A stretch of DNA of 64,000 nucleotides from Allobranchiibius huperziae (GTDB taxonomy: Bacteria; Actinomycetota; Actinomycetes; Actinomycetales; Dermatophilaceae), in assembly GCF_013410455.1 (NCBI RefSeq), contig NZ_JACCFW010000001.1, positions 1,876,929 through 1,940,928 of the forward strand. Direction: 5' to 3'. Both the position numbers and the translations under genes were made by a program. Numbering within the stretch: position 1 is the first letter of the stretch; each line of letters opens with the position of its first letter. Of this stretch, positions 43,825-52,690 are shown one piece after another. The notes under the pieces are model-generated. The model searched no databases. It was not told the origin of the DNA and saw only the letters and a program-made list of their open reading frames with translations.

Positions 43825-44439
43825 ATGAGCCCGACGCAGCGCGAGCGGGTCCGCGACCTGCTGGACCACCACGGCCGCACGTACGCCGACGAGGCCGGGA
43901 TCACGTTGCGGGACAAGCCTGCCCCGCTCTACCAGCTGCTCACTCTCGTGACGTTGTTCTCCGTGCCCATCTCCGCCGGGGTCGCTGTCGCCGCGGCGCG
44001 TGAACTCTTCGCGGCCGGCTGGCGCACCCCGGAACACCTGCTGGGCTCGACGTGGCAGCAGCGTGTCGACGCGCTCGGCCGCGGCCACTACCGCCGCTAC
44101 GACGAGAGCACCGCCACCGCTCTGCAGGAGTCCGCAGAACACCTGCGCGCCGCGTGGGGCGGGGACCTGCGCAGGGTGCGCGACGACGCCGAGGGCGACG
44201 CGGACGGCATCCAGGAACGCATCGCACGCTTCCCCCGCATCGGCCCGACCGGTGCCGCCATCTTCTGCCGCGAGGTGCAGCAGGTCTGGCCGTCGGTGCG
44301 GCCGTTCTTCGATCAGCGAGCCGTCGACGGCGCACGCGATGCGGGGCTCCCGACCGACGTCGGTCGGCTGGCCGCCCTGGTCCACGACGACGACCTCGCG
44401 CGGTTCGCGGCGGCTCTCGTACGCCGTGAACTCACCTGA
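43825..44439 (+). CDS. HhH-GPD-like DNA glycosylase/endonuclease III-related protein
   Basis: 204 aa, all-helical. FPRIGPTGAAIFCREVQ (about residues 137-153) is a helix-hairpin-helix segment of the HhH-GPD superfamily, and the preceding LLTLVTLFSVPISAGVAVAA fits the first helices of that fold. The catalytic Lys of EndoIII and the iron-sulfur Cys cluster are not visible, so it may not be an active glycosylase. It follows the SAP-like gene by 3 nt and is probably co-transcribed with it. Confidence 0.7.
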   Translation: MSPTQRERVRDLLDHHGRTYADEAGITLRDKPAPLYQLLTLVTLFSVPISAGVAVAAARELFAAGWRTPEHLLGSTWQQRVDALGRGHYRRYDESTATALQESAEHLRAAWGGDLRRVRDDAEGDADGIQERIARFPRIGPTGAAIFCREVQQVWPSVRPFFDQRAVDGARDAGLPTDVGRLAALVHDDDLARFAAALVRRELT

Positions 44440-44480
44440 CCTGCGGCGTCCTCCCAGACGCCTCTGGCATAAAGGAGCAC

Positions 44481-45278
44481 ATGGAACGTCGATCCCTCCT
44501 CACCGCGCTGGCCGCGGGAGTCGCCGCCGCCCTGGCCGGATGCAGCAGCGCCAAGCGGTCCGCCACGACCACCGCGCCGCACTCGTCCCCGAACAGCACG
44601 GCCACCAAGGCCCCTGCCAGCACCCGGGTGTTCCACGCCCCGCACGGCATCGTGAAGGCACCCGTCCCCCGCGGCACGCTCTACATGCTGCCCGGCACCG
44701 GTAACAACGTCGCCCTGACCGTCGACGACGGCACCGACCCGCGCGTCGTGGCCGGATACGCGAAGTTGGCGAAGGACACCGGCCTGCGCCTGACGTTCTT
44801 CTGCAACGGGGTCAATCCCAGCTGGACCGAATCGGCGTCGGCGCTGCGGCCGCTGCTCGAGGAGGGCCAGATCTTCATGGCCAACCACACCTGGTCCCAT
44901 CCGAGTCTGCTCAGCCTGAGCAGCGCGGAACTCACCGATCAGGTACGGCGCAACGAGACCTTCCTGAAGAACACGTACGGCGTGCTCGGTCGCCCCTTCC
45001 TGCGACCGCCGTTCGGCTATCGCAACGCACGCGTCGACGCGCAGCTCGCCGATCTCGGCTACCCCGCGGTCACCATGTGGTATGGCAGCCTTGCCGACTC
45101 CACCGTATTGAACCCGAAGCGGATCGTGGTGCACGCCGAGGAGTCGCTCAAGGCCGGTCACCTGGTCATCGGGCACGCCAACCACGACCCCGTGCTCAAG
45201 GTCTACGACCAGATCGTGCACATCATCACCTCGCGGCATCTGCAACCGGTCCATCTGGGCGACGTCTACCAGGTGTGA
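44481..45278 (+). CDS. Lipoprotein polysaccharide deacetylase (NodB homology domain)
   Basis: 265 aa. The signal peptide ends in a lipobox, AAALAGC (Cys21), so the protein is lipid-anchored outside the membrane. After a disordered linker, the NodB domain shows VALTVDDGTD with the metal/base Asp pair, NHTWSHPSL with H-x3-H as metal ligands, RPPFGYRN, and a C-terminal HLVIGHANHD. Such enzymes deacetylate N-acetyl sugars of peptidoglycan or other wall glycans. ATG at 44481 has AAAGGAG 5 nt upstream. It is not in the main glycan locus. Confidence 0.9.
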   Translation: MERRSLLTALAAGVAAALAGCSSAKRSATTTAPHSSPNSTATKAPASTRVFHAPHGIVKAPVPRGTLYMLPGTGNNVALTVDDGTDPRVVAGYAKLAKDTGLRLTFFCNGVNPSWTESASALRPLLEEGQIFMANHTWSHPSLLSLSSAELTDQVRRNETFLKNTYGVLGRPFLRPPFGYRNARVDAQLADLGYPAVTMWYGSLADSTVLNPKRIVVHAEESLKAGHLVIGHANHDPVLKVYDQIVHIITSRHLQPVHLGDVYQV

Positions 45279-45349
45279 GCGTCTGGGAGTGACCATGGCC
45301 GATGGGGCAGACTGGCCGGAGTCCACGACCGCACGCCCGAGGGAGCCCC

Positions 45350-46297
45350 ATGCCGGAACAAGGTGACACCCGTGTCGCTGTCTATCTCGACTTCGACAAC
45401 ATCGTCATCTCCCGGTACGACCAGGTGCACGGACGGCAGCGCTTCTCCAAGGACAAGGTGCGCACCGCCGACCGAGCGACCGACACCGAGATCATGGACA
45501 AGCTGGCCCAGGCCACGGTCGACGTCGGCGCGATCATCGACTTCGCGTCGTCGTTCGGCACGCTGGTGCTGACCCGGGCGTACGCCGACTGGTCGGCCGA
45601 CGTGAACGCCGACTACCGCGGCCAGCTCGTCGGGCGCGCCGTCGACCTCGTGCAGCTCTTCCCCGCCGCGGCGTACGGCAAGAACGGCGCGGACATCCGC
45701 CTCGCGGTCGACGCGGTCGAGGACATGTTCCGGCTGCCCGACCTCACGCACGTCGTTCTCGTGGCTGGCGATTCGGACTACATCGCGCTCGCCCAGCGGT
45801 GCAAGCGGCTCGGCCGGTACGTCGTGGGCGTCGGCGTCGCCGGATCGACGAGCCGGTCGCTCGCGGCGGCCTGCGACGAACTCGTCACGTACGACGCGCT
45901 GCCCGGCGTCGAGCCGATCCCCGCGCCGGAGCCCGAGCCGGAGGCACCCGCGACGACCGACGTGGTCGCCGACGAGAGTGCCGAAGCGGGGACCGAGCCG
46001 GCCCCGACCAAACGCAAGCGGGCGACGCGTAAGCAGACCAAGAAGGACGAGGACGACCCGCAGATCGCCGCGACGCGCCTGCTGGAGCGTGCGCTGCGCC
46101 TCGGCCACGAGAAGAACGACGACGAGTGGCTGCACAGCTCGGCGGTCAAGAGCCAGATGAAGCGGATGGACCCCTCGTTCAGCGAGAAGGCCCTGGGCTA
46201 CAAGTCGTTCTCCGGCTTCGTGATGTCACGCGACGACGTCGCGGAACTGGACGACAGCTCCCCCGCGCGCCAGATCCGCGCCCGCAACCGCGACTGA
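45350..46297 (+). CDS. NYN-domain RNase-like protein with C-terminal LOTUS/OST-HTH domain
   Basis: 315 aa. The N-terminal NYN (PIN-like) domain contains VAVYLDFDNIVIS with the first metal Asp residues, ADIRLAVDAVEDM, and VVLVAGDSDYIALAQR with the GDSD acidic centre. A Pro/Glu linker and a Lys-rich stretch (TKRKRATRKQTKK) lead to a C-terminal LOTUS-like domain (WLHSSAVKSQMKRMDPSFSE then ALGYKSFSGFV). NYN-LOTUS proteins are thought to cut or bind structured RNA. ATG at 45350 has GAGGGAG 5-6 nt upstream. Confidence 0.88.
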   Translation: MPEQGDTRVAVYLDFDNIVISRYDQVHGRQRFSKDKVRTADRATDTEIMDKLAQATVDVGAIIDFASSFGTLVLTRAYADWSADVNADYRGQLVGRAVDLVQLFPAAAYGKNGADIRLAVDAVEDMFRLPDLTHVVLVAGDSDYIALAQRCKRLGRYVVGVGVAGSTSRSLAAACDELVTYDALPGVEPIPAPEPEPEAPATTDVVADESAEAGTEPAPTKRKRATRKQTKKDEDDPQIAATRLLERALRLGHEKNDDEWLHSSAVKSQMKRMDPSFSEKALGYKSFSGFVMSRDDVAELDDSSPARQIRARNRD

Positions 46298-46312
46298 GAT
46301 CCTGCCGGGTCG

Positions 46313-46795
46313 CTACAGCCGGGCCCGCTGCAGCCGCGCCTCCCAGCGCGGTTTCCACGGCTCGCACTCCTCGCCGCGCAGGTGCGCCGCGAGGTCGTCG
46401 AGATGCACGCCCCAGCCCGCTTCGTGGAAGGGCGCCCGGTCCAGATCGAAACCGCCCTCCTCGACGACGAGGCGGGTGCCGCCGGCCTCGGGCGTCAGCG
46501 TCGCCTCGATGGTGGTGGCCTCGTCGTCGCCCTCCGCGAACTCGACGACCAGCCGGCGCGGTGGCTCACAGGCAGTGATCCGCGCCGGATCCTGGGCCCC
46601 GCTGGTGAAGGCGGTGGTGATCTCACCGCCCACCCGCAGGTCGCCCGTCACGGTGACGAGCCACTGCGCCAGACGCGCCGGGTCGGTGACGGCCTCCCAG
46701 AGGTCCTGCGGGTCCGTCGCGTAGAGGTCGTCGACGTGGACGACTCCGCGCCCGTCGACCTGCTTCACGTAGGTGTGCTGCTCGGTACGGATCAT
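46313..46795 (-). CDS. SRPBCC / AHSA1-like domain protein
   Basis: 160-aa START-like protein of the Aha1/SRPBCC group: VHVDDLYATDPQDLWEAVTD, WLVTVTGDLRVGGEITTAF, LTPEAGGTRLVVEEGGFD and GWGVHLDDLAAHL. ATG at 46795 overlaps the stop of the ArsR gene as ATGA. ArsR-AHSA1 pairs are common in actinobacteria and their ligands are mostly unknown. Confidence 0.88.
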   Translation of the reverse strand: MIRTEQHTYVKQVDGRGVVHVDDLYATDPQDLWEAVTDPARLAQWLVTVTGDLRVGGEITTAFTSGAQDPARITACEPPRRLVVEFAEGDDEATTIEATLTPEAGGTRLVVEEGGFDLDRAPFHEAGWGVHLDDLAAHLRGEECEPWKPRWEARLQRARL

Positions 46796-47118
46796 GTCCT
46801 GTCCTCTCGGTGCGATCGCCCGCGGGCGACCTCGGTGTGCAGGGCATCCAGTCGCCGGCTCCACAGGTCGCGGTACGGCGTAAGCCAGCCGTCCAGCTCG
46901 GTGAGGCCCTGCGGGCGCAGCGAGTAGATCCGGCGTTGCCCCTCGGCGTGGACGTCGACCAGGCCCGCCTCCCGCAGCACACGTAGGTGCCGTGACACTC
47001 CCGGTCGGGCCACCGGCAGCAGGTCGGCGATCTCACCGGCCGTCAGATCCTGATCGCGCAGCGAATCCAGGATCACCCGACGTCCGGGGTCCCCGATCGC
47101 TGCCAGCATCGCGTCCAT
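46792..47118 (-). CDS. ArsR-family winged-helix regulator
   Basis: 108 aa. Helix-turn-helix: LTAGEIADLLPVARPGVSRH followed by LRVLREAGLVDVHAEGQRRI as recognition helix and wing. It has no obvious metal-binding Cys motif, unlike true ArsR/SmtB sensors, and so belongs to the non-metal group paired with AHSA1 proteins. ATG at 47118. A GTAAC-containing repeat lies about 22-42 nt upstream and may be its own operator. Confidence 0.9.
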   Translation of the reverse strand: MDAMLAAIGDPGRRVILDSLRDQDLTAGEIADLLPVARPGVSRHLRVLREAGLVDVHAEGQRRIYSLRPQGLTELDGWLTPYRDLWSRRLDALHTEVARGRSHREDRT

Positions 47119-47139
47119 GACATCGAATGTACCCGATCA

Positions 47140-47160
47140 GTTACATAACGCAAGTGTTAC
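47140..47160 (-). promoter_or_regulatory. GTAAC-N6-GTTAT-GTAAC repeat upstream of arsR-like gene
   Basis: Read on the minus strand, GTAAC (47160-47156), 6 nt, GTTAT (47149-47145) and a directly adjoining GTAAC (47144-47140). It includes a TATGTA that could be a -10 box. Probably the promoter/operator of the ArsR gene; the N6 repeat also resembles the sites in the glycan locus. Confidence 0.35.
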
Positions 47161-47227
47161 GAATTGCTCGATCGTCACCGCGCGGACCGCACGGGGTCCT
47201 GCACCGGCGCCCCGTTGATGTGCCATG

Positions 47228-48085
47228 TCAGCAGATCCGGCTGACGTAACCGGACTGTCCCTTCGCCACCACGTCGCGGTCCCGCAGGAGCAGCGACACC
47301 CGCCCGCGACGCGCCGCGCAGGCCTGCGCGAATTGATCTGCCGAGTATTCGATCTCGATGACCTTCGTGCCGTACGCGCTCGTATAGGCGTCGCACTCGT
47401 CGTACTCCTGACACTCCTCGGCGACCGCGAAGTCATATCCCGATCCGCGCAGCCGGGTCGCCAGCTCGGCGGCGTTCTTCTGTCCGATGAGCAGCGTGTC
47501 CCGGTGGGCGATGCCCGCGAGCAGTGCAGCGAACGCGACGGCGTCGGCCTGCGTGAGGTGCCCCTGCGAGCGGGTGTAGGAATCGAGGTTGTCCGGTTCG
47601 ACGGCGTCGTACCCGCTGTGCGCGCACCCGGCGAACCAGCCACCGACAACGGCCGCGATCGCCAGGCGCTTGGCGGGCGTGGCGATGTCCAGCAGCGCTT
47701 CGTTCCAGTCGCGGTCGATGATCAGCCGGCCGCTGGCATCGCGCAGCAGCAGGTTCGGGTGTGTGTGCTGCCACCACGCCAGATCACCCGGCTGCGCCTG
47801 GTAGGCGTTGACGTAGCAGACGTTGTAGCGACCCGGCGCCGGCGCTGAGGTGCGGTCCCGGTCGACGATGCGCACACCGGAAGCAGGCGGGTAGGAGCCG
47901 CCGATCTGGTAGTCGAAGACACCTGCCGCCGGAAAAGCCTTGGCAGCTGCGGAATTCCGTGTCGGCGTGCCGCTGGTCGGGGCGGCAGTGCCCTTCGTGC
48001 CGAGTGCGTCCGACGCTGCGCTACCGCACCCGGTCAGTGCAAGAGCGGCCGCGACCAGCAGCGCACCCGTCCGTCGTCGTGCCAC
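47228..48085 (-). CDS. GH114-like lipoprotein (endo-alpha-1,4-polygalactosaminidase family)
   Basis: 285 aa. Signal peptide with lipobox ALTGC (Cys about residue 20), so lipid-anchored. After a Thr/Ala linker comes a TIM-barrel of the GH114 / TM1410 type: AAGVFDYQIGGSYPPASGVR, NVCYVNAYQAQPGDLAWW, RLIIDRDWNEALLDI, YDAVEPDNLDSY (acidic candidate) and AVAEECQEYDECDAY. Family members cleave galactosaminogalactan-type polymers. GTG at 48085 lies 10 nt after the stop of the DUF2071 gene, so the two are probably co-transcribed. Confidence 0.8.
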   Translation of the reverse strand: MARRRTGALLVAAALALTGCGSAASDALGTKGTAAPTSGTPTRNSAAAKAFPAAGVFDYQIGGSYPPASGVRIVDRDRTSAPAPGRYNVCYVNAYQAQPGDLAWWQHTHPNLLLRDASGRLIIDRDWNEALLDIATPAKRLAIAAVVGGWFAGCAHSGYDAVEPDNLDSYTRSQGHLTQADAVAFAALLAGIAHRDTLLIGQKNAAELATRLRGSGYDFAVAEECQEYDECDAYTSAYGTKVIEIEYSADQFAQACAARRGRVSLLLRDRDVVAKGQSGYVSRIC

Positions 48086-48095
48086 CGCACCATCA

Positions 48096-48881
48096 TCACG
48101 TAGTTGGCCCCGGCGACGGGCGGGTCGACGGGAGCGGAAGAGCGCGGCGGGCGTCGTACGGGAGCGCGAACTGCGTGCGTACCCCTCGGGAGAAGAGCAC
48201 CGAGTCCGGCGTTCGGGTGCTGACTCCGGGCAGACCGCCGTGGGCCACCAGCGAGTCCTGCAGGTGCAGCAGCTCGGCGTTGCGCAGCGGCCACGTCCGG
48301 TGCTCGTTCGGGACATAGAGGGTCCGGCCGAACGCTCTGGTGTGCAATCCCCAGCGAGCAGTGAGGAACTCGGCCAACGGGTCGGGCTCGGTCAACGCGT
48401 CTCCAGGGCGTACTACGACGGTCGTGACCGCGCTGCGCGGCGCCGGCCACCGCCGTTGCGAGGTGTAGGTGATCACTCCCCCGGTCTCGGCGACGCGCAT
48501 CCGCGCCCACGTGTAGGGCAGCGCGAACGCAGCCCGGGCCCCGAGGACGACAGCCAGTCGGGACGCCTCCAGGGTGCGGAAGACGATGCCCCGTCGCCCC
48601 TGCGCATCGACCGAGTAGAGGCGCACGTTCGTCTCCGCGAACGTCCCGAGCCACGGCACCGCGCCACCTCGCCCGACGCCCGCATCGACCATCCGGAACG
48701 GAATGAGTCCCACCCAGCTGGTGCCGTCGTGCACGTCCGGACGCGTTCCAGGCGGCAGCAGTGGCTGGACGACCGAGGGTTCGACGCGCCAGTGCAGGAA
48801 CGTCAGGTCGCACCAGTCCTGACTCATCATCTGCAGCCCGGTCAGGGCCGGGGCCGTCGCGCTCACCGCCTGCACCGTCAT
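48096..48881 (-). CDS. DUF2071 (YqjF/acetoacetate-decarboxylase-like) protein
   Basis: 261 aa, cytosolic. LTFLHWRVEPSVVQPLLPPG, SWVGLIPFRMV, FAETNVRLYSVDAQGRRGIV and VFRTLEASRLAVVLGARAAF are the DUF2071 landmarks. The fold resembles acetoacetate decarboxylase; function is unknown. ATG at 48881. The next gene on this strand encodes the GH114-like lipoprotein. Confidence 0.88.
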   Translation of the reverse strand: MTVQAVSATAPALTGLQMMSQDWCDLTFLHWRVEPSVVQPLLPPGTRPDVHDGTSWVGLIPFRMVDAGVGRGGAVPWLGTFAETNVRLYSVDAQGRRGIVFRTLEASRLAVVLGARAAFALPYTWARMRVAETGGVITYTSQRRWPAPRSAVTTVVVRPGDALTEPDPLAEFLTARWGLHTRAFGRTLYVPNEHRTWPLRNAELLHLQDSLVAHGGLPGVSTRTPDSVLFSRGVRTQFALPYDARRALPLPSTRPSPGPTT

Positions 48882-48950
48882 GCGGCCACTGTGCCCCCTT
48901 CCTCATCGCCGCGACACCGCCGCCCCGGACGCGCGCGCAACAATCGAGGC

Positions 48951-49403
48951 ATGGACCTTCGACGAGTGCTCTTCGCCGCCGCACCTCCCGTCGCCGCCGC
49001 CGTGATCGGCGGACTCGGATCCCGTGAGGCGCCCACGACCTACGCACGGCTGGACAAACCGTCCTGGGCTCCGCCGGCGCAGGCCTTCGGCCCGGCCTGG
49101 TCGGTGCTCTACGCCACGATCGGTGCGGCCGGATGGCGGATGTACCCGCGCGTCTCTCGCACGACCCGCCTGCTGCACCTGGCCCAGCTCACGGCGAACG
49201 GCGCGTGGCCGGTGGTCTTCTTCGGTGTCCAGGACAAGCGGGCCTCCCTGGCGGTGATCGCCACCCTGGACGCGCTCGTGGCCGCCGAGCTGTGGTCGTT
49301 GCGCCGGACCGATCCGGAGTCCGCTGCGATCCTGGTGCCGTACGCCGCGTGGATCTCCTTCGCGACCGCCCTCAACGCCGCCGTCAGCGACCCGGGAGCC
49401 TGA
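48951..49403 (+). CDS. tspO: TspO/MBR family membrane protein
   Basis: 150 aa with five helices. Conserved positions: LDKPSWAPPAQAFGPAW, then SVLYATIGAAGWRMY, ANGAWPVVFFG and PYAAWISFATALNAAV, all hallmarks of the TspO/peripheral benzodiazepine receptor family, which binds porphyrins and hydrophobic ligands. ATG at 48951 is preceded by GAGGC. It is divergent from the DUF2071 gene, 69 bp away. Confidence 0.92.
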   Translation: MDLRRVLFAAAPPVAAAVIGGLGSREAPTTYARLDKPSWAPPAQAFGPAWSVLYATIGAAGWRMYPRVSRTTRLLHLAQLTANGAWPVVFFGVQDKRASLAVIATLDALVAAELWSLRRTDPESAAILVPYAAWISFATALNAAVSDPGA

Positions 49404-49451
49404 CGCCAGGATCACCGCGCGGCACGGACACCCGCCCCGGAGTCGAACGAC

Positions 49452-50330
49452 TCAGAGGTTGGTCTCGTCGGTAGGGATGCTGGTGGGCAGGGCGGCGGCT
49501 GGTTGATCGTCGCTGTCGCCGACCGACGGGCAGTCGATCCCGATCGTGTAACTGGCCATGCTGATCGACCCGGCGGTGTGCCCCTCGACCAGAGAGCTCA
49601 CCTGCTCGCCGCTGTCGGCGGCCAGGCCGGCGAAGTAGAGCAGGGGAAGGAAGTGGTCGGGGGTCGGGACGGCCAGTCGGTAGTCCCGATCGGCGTCCAG
49701 CCCGGTGACGTCGATCGGGCGGTCCAGCAGGATCTCGCGGGCGCGTACGTCGAAGCGGGTGGCCCAGTCGTACGCGCTGTCGGGGCGGGAGAAGTCGACC
49801 GCGCCGAGGTTGTGCACGATGTTGCCGCTGCCGACCACGAGGACGCCCTCACGCCGTAGAGACGCGAGCTTCTGTCCGAGCTCCAGGTGGTAGTCGATCC
49901 CCTTGTCGGCGTTGATCGACAACTGCACCACCGGGATGCTGGCGTCGGGGAACGCATGCACCAGCACCGACCAGGTGCCGTGGTCGATGCCCCAGCTGTC
50001 GACGTCGCAGCCGACCCACATCGGCTTCGCGACCTCCGCGACCTGGTCGGAGAGCTCCGGCAGCCCTGGCGCCGGGTACTCCACGTCGAAGAGCTCCTGC
50101 GGGAAGCCGTAGAAGTCGTGGATGGTGCGCGGGCGCAGCATCGCGGTGACAGCGGTGGCATTGATGTACCAGTGCGCGGAGACGACCAGGATCGCCCGCG
50201 GCCGGGGCACGGCCGCGCCGAAGGCACGCCACGCCTGGGTGTAGCGGTTGAGCTCGAGCGCGTTCATCGGGTTGCCGTGACCGATGAACGCCGCAGGCAT
50301 CATCGGTCGGGTATCGCTGGTCGCCGTCAT
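49452..50330 (-). CDS. ygiD: Extradiol ring-cleavage dioxygenase-like (4,5-DOPA dioxygenase, LigB family)
   Basis: 292 aa. The iron ligands of the LigB/YgiD group are visible: His in AAFIGHGNPMN, His in VVSAHWYIN and the later VHNLGAVDF and PTPDHFLPLLYF His residues. GIDHGTWSVLVHAFPDASIP and the NADKGIDYHLELGQKL region match YgiD-type DOPA dioxygenases. Physiological substrate unknown. The ATG is at 50330. It is convergent with tspO, and downstream of the aldehyde dehydrogenase by 99 bp. Confidence 0.9.
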   Translation of the reverse strand: MTATSDTRPMMPAAFIGHGNPMNALELNRYTQAWRAFGAAVPRPRAILVVSAHWYINATAVTAMLRPRTIHDFYGFPQELFDVEYPAPGLPELSDQVAEVAKPMWVGCDVDSWGIDHGTWSVLVHAFPDASIPVVQLSINADKGIDYHLELGQKLASLRREGVLVVGSGNIVHNLGAVDFSRPDSAYDWATRFDVRAREILLDRPIDVTGLDADRDYRLAVPTPDHFLPLLYFAGLAADSGEQVSSLVEGHTAGSISMASYTIGIDCPSVGDSDDQPAAALPTSIPTDETNL

Positions 50331-50429
50331 CGTGTCCCCTCACCGCGCGCGTGGTGCGCTGACGCTACCGCTTTCGCACGGATCGGCGCCGCGCCGGCGG
50401 AGTCGACGCGCCCGGCGGGGCACTCGCCG

Positions 50430-51890
50430 TCAGAACGGGTACTGCGGGATCCGGCTCTGCATCGTCACCCACTGCGTTTCGGTGAATGCCTCGATGTTGG
50501 CCTCCACCCCGCCGAAGCGCGCACCCGTGCCCGACGCCGCCGTCCCGCCGAACGGCGCCACGGCCTCGTCGTCGACCGTCTGGTCGTTGATGTGCACGAT
50601 CCCGGTCGGCACCCGGTCGGCGAGGGCAAGGCCGCGCATGACGTCCTGGGTGAGGATGCCGAGCGACAGGCCGTACTCCGTGCGGCTCGCCAGCTCCACC
50701 GCCTCCTCGACGCTGGAGAACTTCGCCACCGGCGCGACCGGGCCGAAGACCTCCTCGTTGAACGCCGGATGGTCCACCGAGCAGTCGGCGATCACCGTCG
50801 GACGGTAGAAGAGGTCCTCATAGGTACCGCCTTCCACCAGTCGCGCGCCGGCCTGCGTGGATCGGGTGACCAGGTCGTGCACGTGGTCGCGCTGACGCAC
50901 GTCGATGATCGGGCCGAGCGGGGCATCCGTGGCGGCCGGGTCGGCCACCTGAATTCCGGCTGCGCTGTGGGCGAGCCGTTCCACGTACTCGTCGTAGATC
51001 GCCTCGTGCACGATGTGGCGACCGGTGGTCATGCAGATCTGTCCCTGGTGCAGGAACGACCCCCACGCGCCGGCCGCGACGGCGGCGGGCACGTCCACGT
51101 CGTCCATCACGATCAGGGCGTTGTTGCCGCCCAGCTCCAGGTGCGCCCGCTTGAGCAGCCGGCCGGCCGCCTCGCCGACCTTGCGTCCCGCAGCGGTCGA
51201 ACCGGTGAACGAGATGATCCGCACGCCGGGGTGCTCCACCAGGGCGCTGCCGACGTCCGCGGCACCCGGCAGGACATGCACGAGGCCGTCGGGCAGACCG
51301 GCTTCGGCGAGGATGGCGGCCAGGAAGAGACCGCCGGAGACGGCGGTGCGCGGGTCGGGTTTGAGGATCACCGCGTTGCCGGTCGCCAGCGCGGGCGCCA
51401 CGGACCTGCTGGACAGGATCTGCGGGAAGTTGAACGGCGAGATGACGCCGACGACGCCGGCCGGCACCCGCCGCGCCATCGACAGGCGTGGGGCCCTGGT
51501 GCGCAGCAGCTGCCCGTACGGCGCCTCGACGGTCGCCGCACCGGTCCAGTACTCCGCGGCGACCAGCGAGGCCTCGAAGCCGGCCTTGCCCTTGCCCGAA
51601 CCAGCCTCTCGCACAAGCCAGTCGGACAACTCACCGGCGTGCTCCTCGATGAGTGTGGCCGCCCGCCGCAGCGCGGCAGCACGCTGGTCGTACGGCAGCG
51701 CGGCCCACTCCTTCTGCGCCTTCGTCGCTGCCGTCACGGCGTCGTCGACGTCCCGAGCGGTGGCGACGCCCACACTGCCGATGACCTGCCCGGTCGCCGG
51801 CTCGCGGACGTCGGCGGTCCCGCCCGCCCCGGCGCGCCATCCGCCGCTGTGGATCTTCCCAGCCCAATCGCCTGCGTCGAAGAACGGCAT
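50430..51890 (-). CDS. NAD(P)-dependent aldehyde dehydrogenase (benzaldehyde dehydrogenase-like)
   Basis: 486-aa ALDH. It has ISPFNFPQILSS, GSTAAGRKVGEAAG (cofactor loop), catalytic Glu in LELGGNN and nucleophilic Cys in HQGQICMTTGR, then EEVFGPVAPV near the C-terminus. The N-terminal MPFFDAGDWAGKIHSGGW is characteristic of the aromatic aldehyde (XylC/vanillin-type) subgroup in actinobacteria. ATG at 51890 has AAGGTG about 5 nt upstream. It may form a loose transcript with the dioxygenase-like gene. Confidence 0.93.
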   Translation of the reverse strand: MPFFDAGDWAGKIHSGGWRAGAGGTADVREPATGQVIGSVGVATARDVDDAVTAATKAQKEWAALPYDQRAAALRRAATLIEEHAGELSDWLVREAGSGKGKAGFEASLVAAEYWTGAATVEAPYGQLLRTRAPRLSMARRVPAGVVGVISPFNFPQILSSRSVAPALATGNAVILKPDPRTAVSGGLFLAAILAEAGLPDGLVHVLPGAADVGSALVEHPGVRIISFTGSTAAGRKVGEAAGRLLKRAHLELGGNNALIVMDDVDVPAAVAAGAWGSFLHQGQICMTTGRHIVHEAIYDEYVERLAHSAAGIQVADPAATDAPLGPIIDVRQRDHVHDLVTRSTQAGARLVEGGTYEDLFYRPTVIADCSVDHPAFNEEVFGPVAPVAKFSSVEEAVELASRTEYGLSLGILTQDVMRGLALADRVPTGIVHINDQTVDDEAVAPFGGTAASGTGARFGGVEANIEAFTETQWVTMQSRIPQYPF

Positions 51891-51955
51891 GGAGCACCTT
51901 CCGTAGGGCGGATATCCGGTCGCCGAAGGGCATGTGCCGGCGGCACCTTCGGATA

Positions 51956-52690
51956 CTAGGGCTGCACGGTGGGTCGCACGAGGATCTCGTTCAAGCTGAC
52001 GGACTTCGGGCGGGTGACGGCGAAAGCGATGATCTCCGCGATGTCCTCCGGCGTGATCGCCATCTGCTCGTACATCTTCTCGGCGCCGCGCTTGGTCTCC
52101 TCATGCGTGATGTGGTCGGTCAGTTCGGTCGCGACGGCGCCCGGCTCGATGACGATGACCCGCACGTCCGGCTGCAGCTCCTGGCGCAGCGCCTCGGACC
52201 AGCCGTTCAGACCCCACTTGGTCGCGGCGTACACACCGTTGCCCGGTCGGGCCGTACGTCCGGCGACCGACGAGAGGTTCACCAGGTCGCCTCCGCCGCC
52301 GGCTCGCAGCAGGGGCAGGAACACCTCGGTGGCGGTGATCGCGCCGAGCAGATTGACATCGAGCATCTGCTTGTAATCGTCCTTGCGCTCGGCGTCGAAC
52401 GGCCCGAGCAGCATCACGCCGGCGTTGTTGAGCAGGACGTCGACGCGACCGAGCTCCTTCTCGACGCGCCCGGCGGCCGCCACCAGCGTGTCCCGGTCGG
52501 TGACATCGGCCGCGATCGCGATACTGCCGTTGTCCAGCTCCCCCGCGAGCGCCTCGATGCGTTCGGCCCGGCGCGCGATCAGAGCCACCGTGTAGCCCGC
52601 GGCGGCCAGCGCTCGGGCCGTCGAGGCGCCGATGCCCGAGGATGCCCCGGTGATGACGGCGACCTTGTCCGTGTCCTTCGATGTGGGCAT
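51956..52690 (-). CDS. Short-chain dehydrogenase/reductase (SDR)
   Basis: 244-aa classical SDR with TGASSGIG (about 15-22), LNNAGVM, the active-site Ser in VNLSSVAGRTARP and YAATK as Y-x3-K. The C-terminal ITPEDIAEIIAFAVTRPKSV is typical of the YdfG-like NADP group. ATG at 52690 has AAGGAG 6 nt upstream; longer in-frame versions read non-coding-looking sequence. Substrate unknown. Confidence 0.92.
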   Translation of the reverse strand: MPTSKDTDKVAVITGASSGIGASTARALAAAGYTVALIARRAERIEALAGELDNGSIAIAADVTDRDTLVAAAGRVEKELGRVDVLLNNAGVMLLGPFDAERKDDYKQMLDVNLLGAITATEVFLPLLRAGGGGDLVNLSSVAGRTARPGNGVYAATKWGLNGWSEALRQELQPDVRVIVIEPGAVATELTDHITHEETKRGAEKMYEQMAITPEDIAEIIAFAVTRPKSVSLNEILVRPTVQP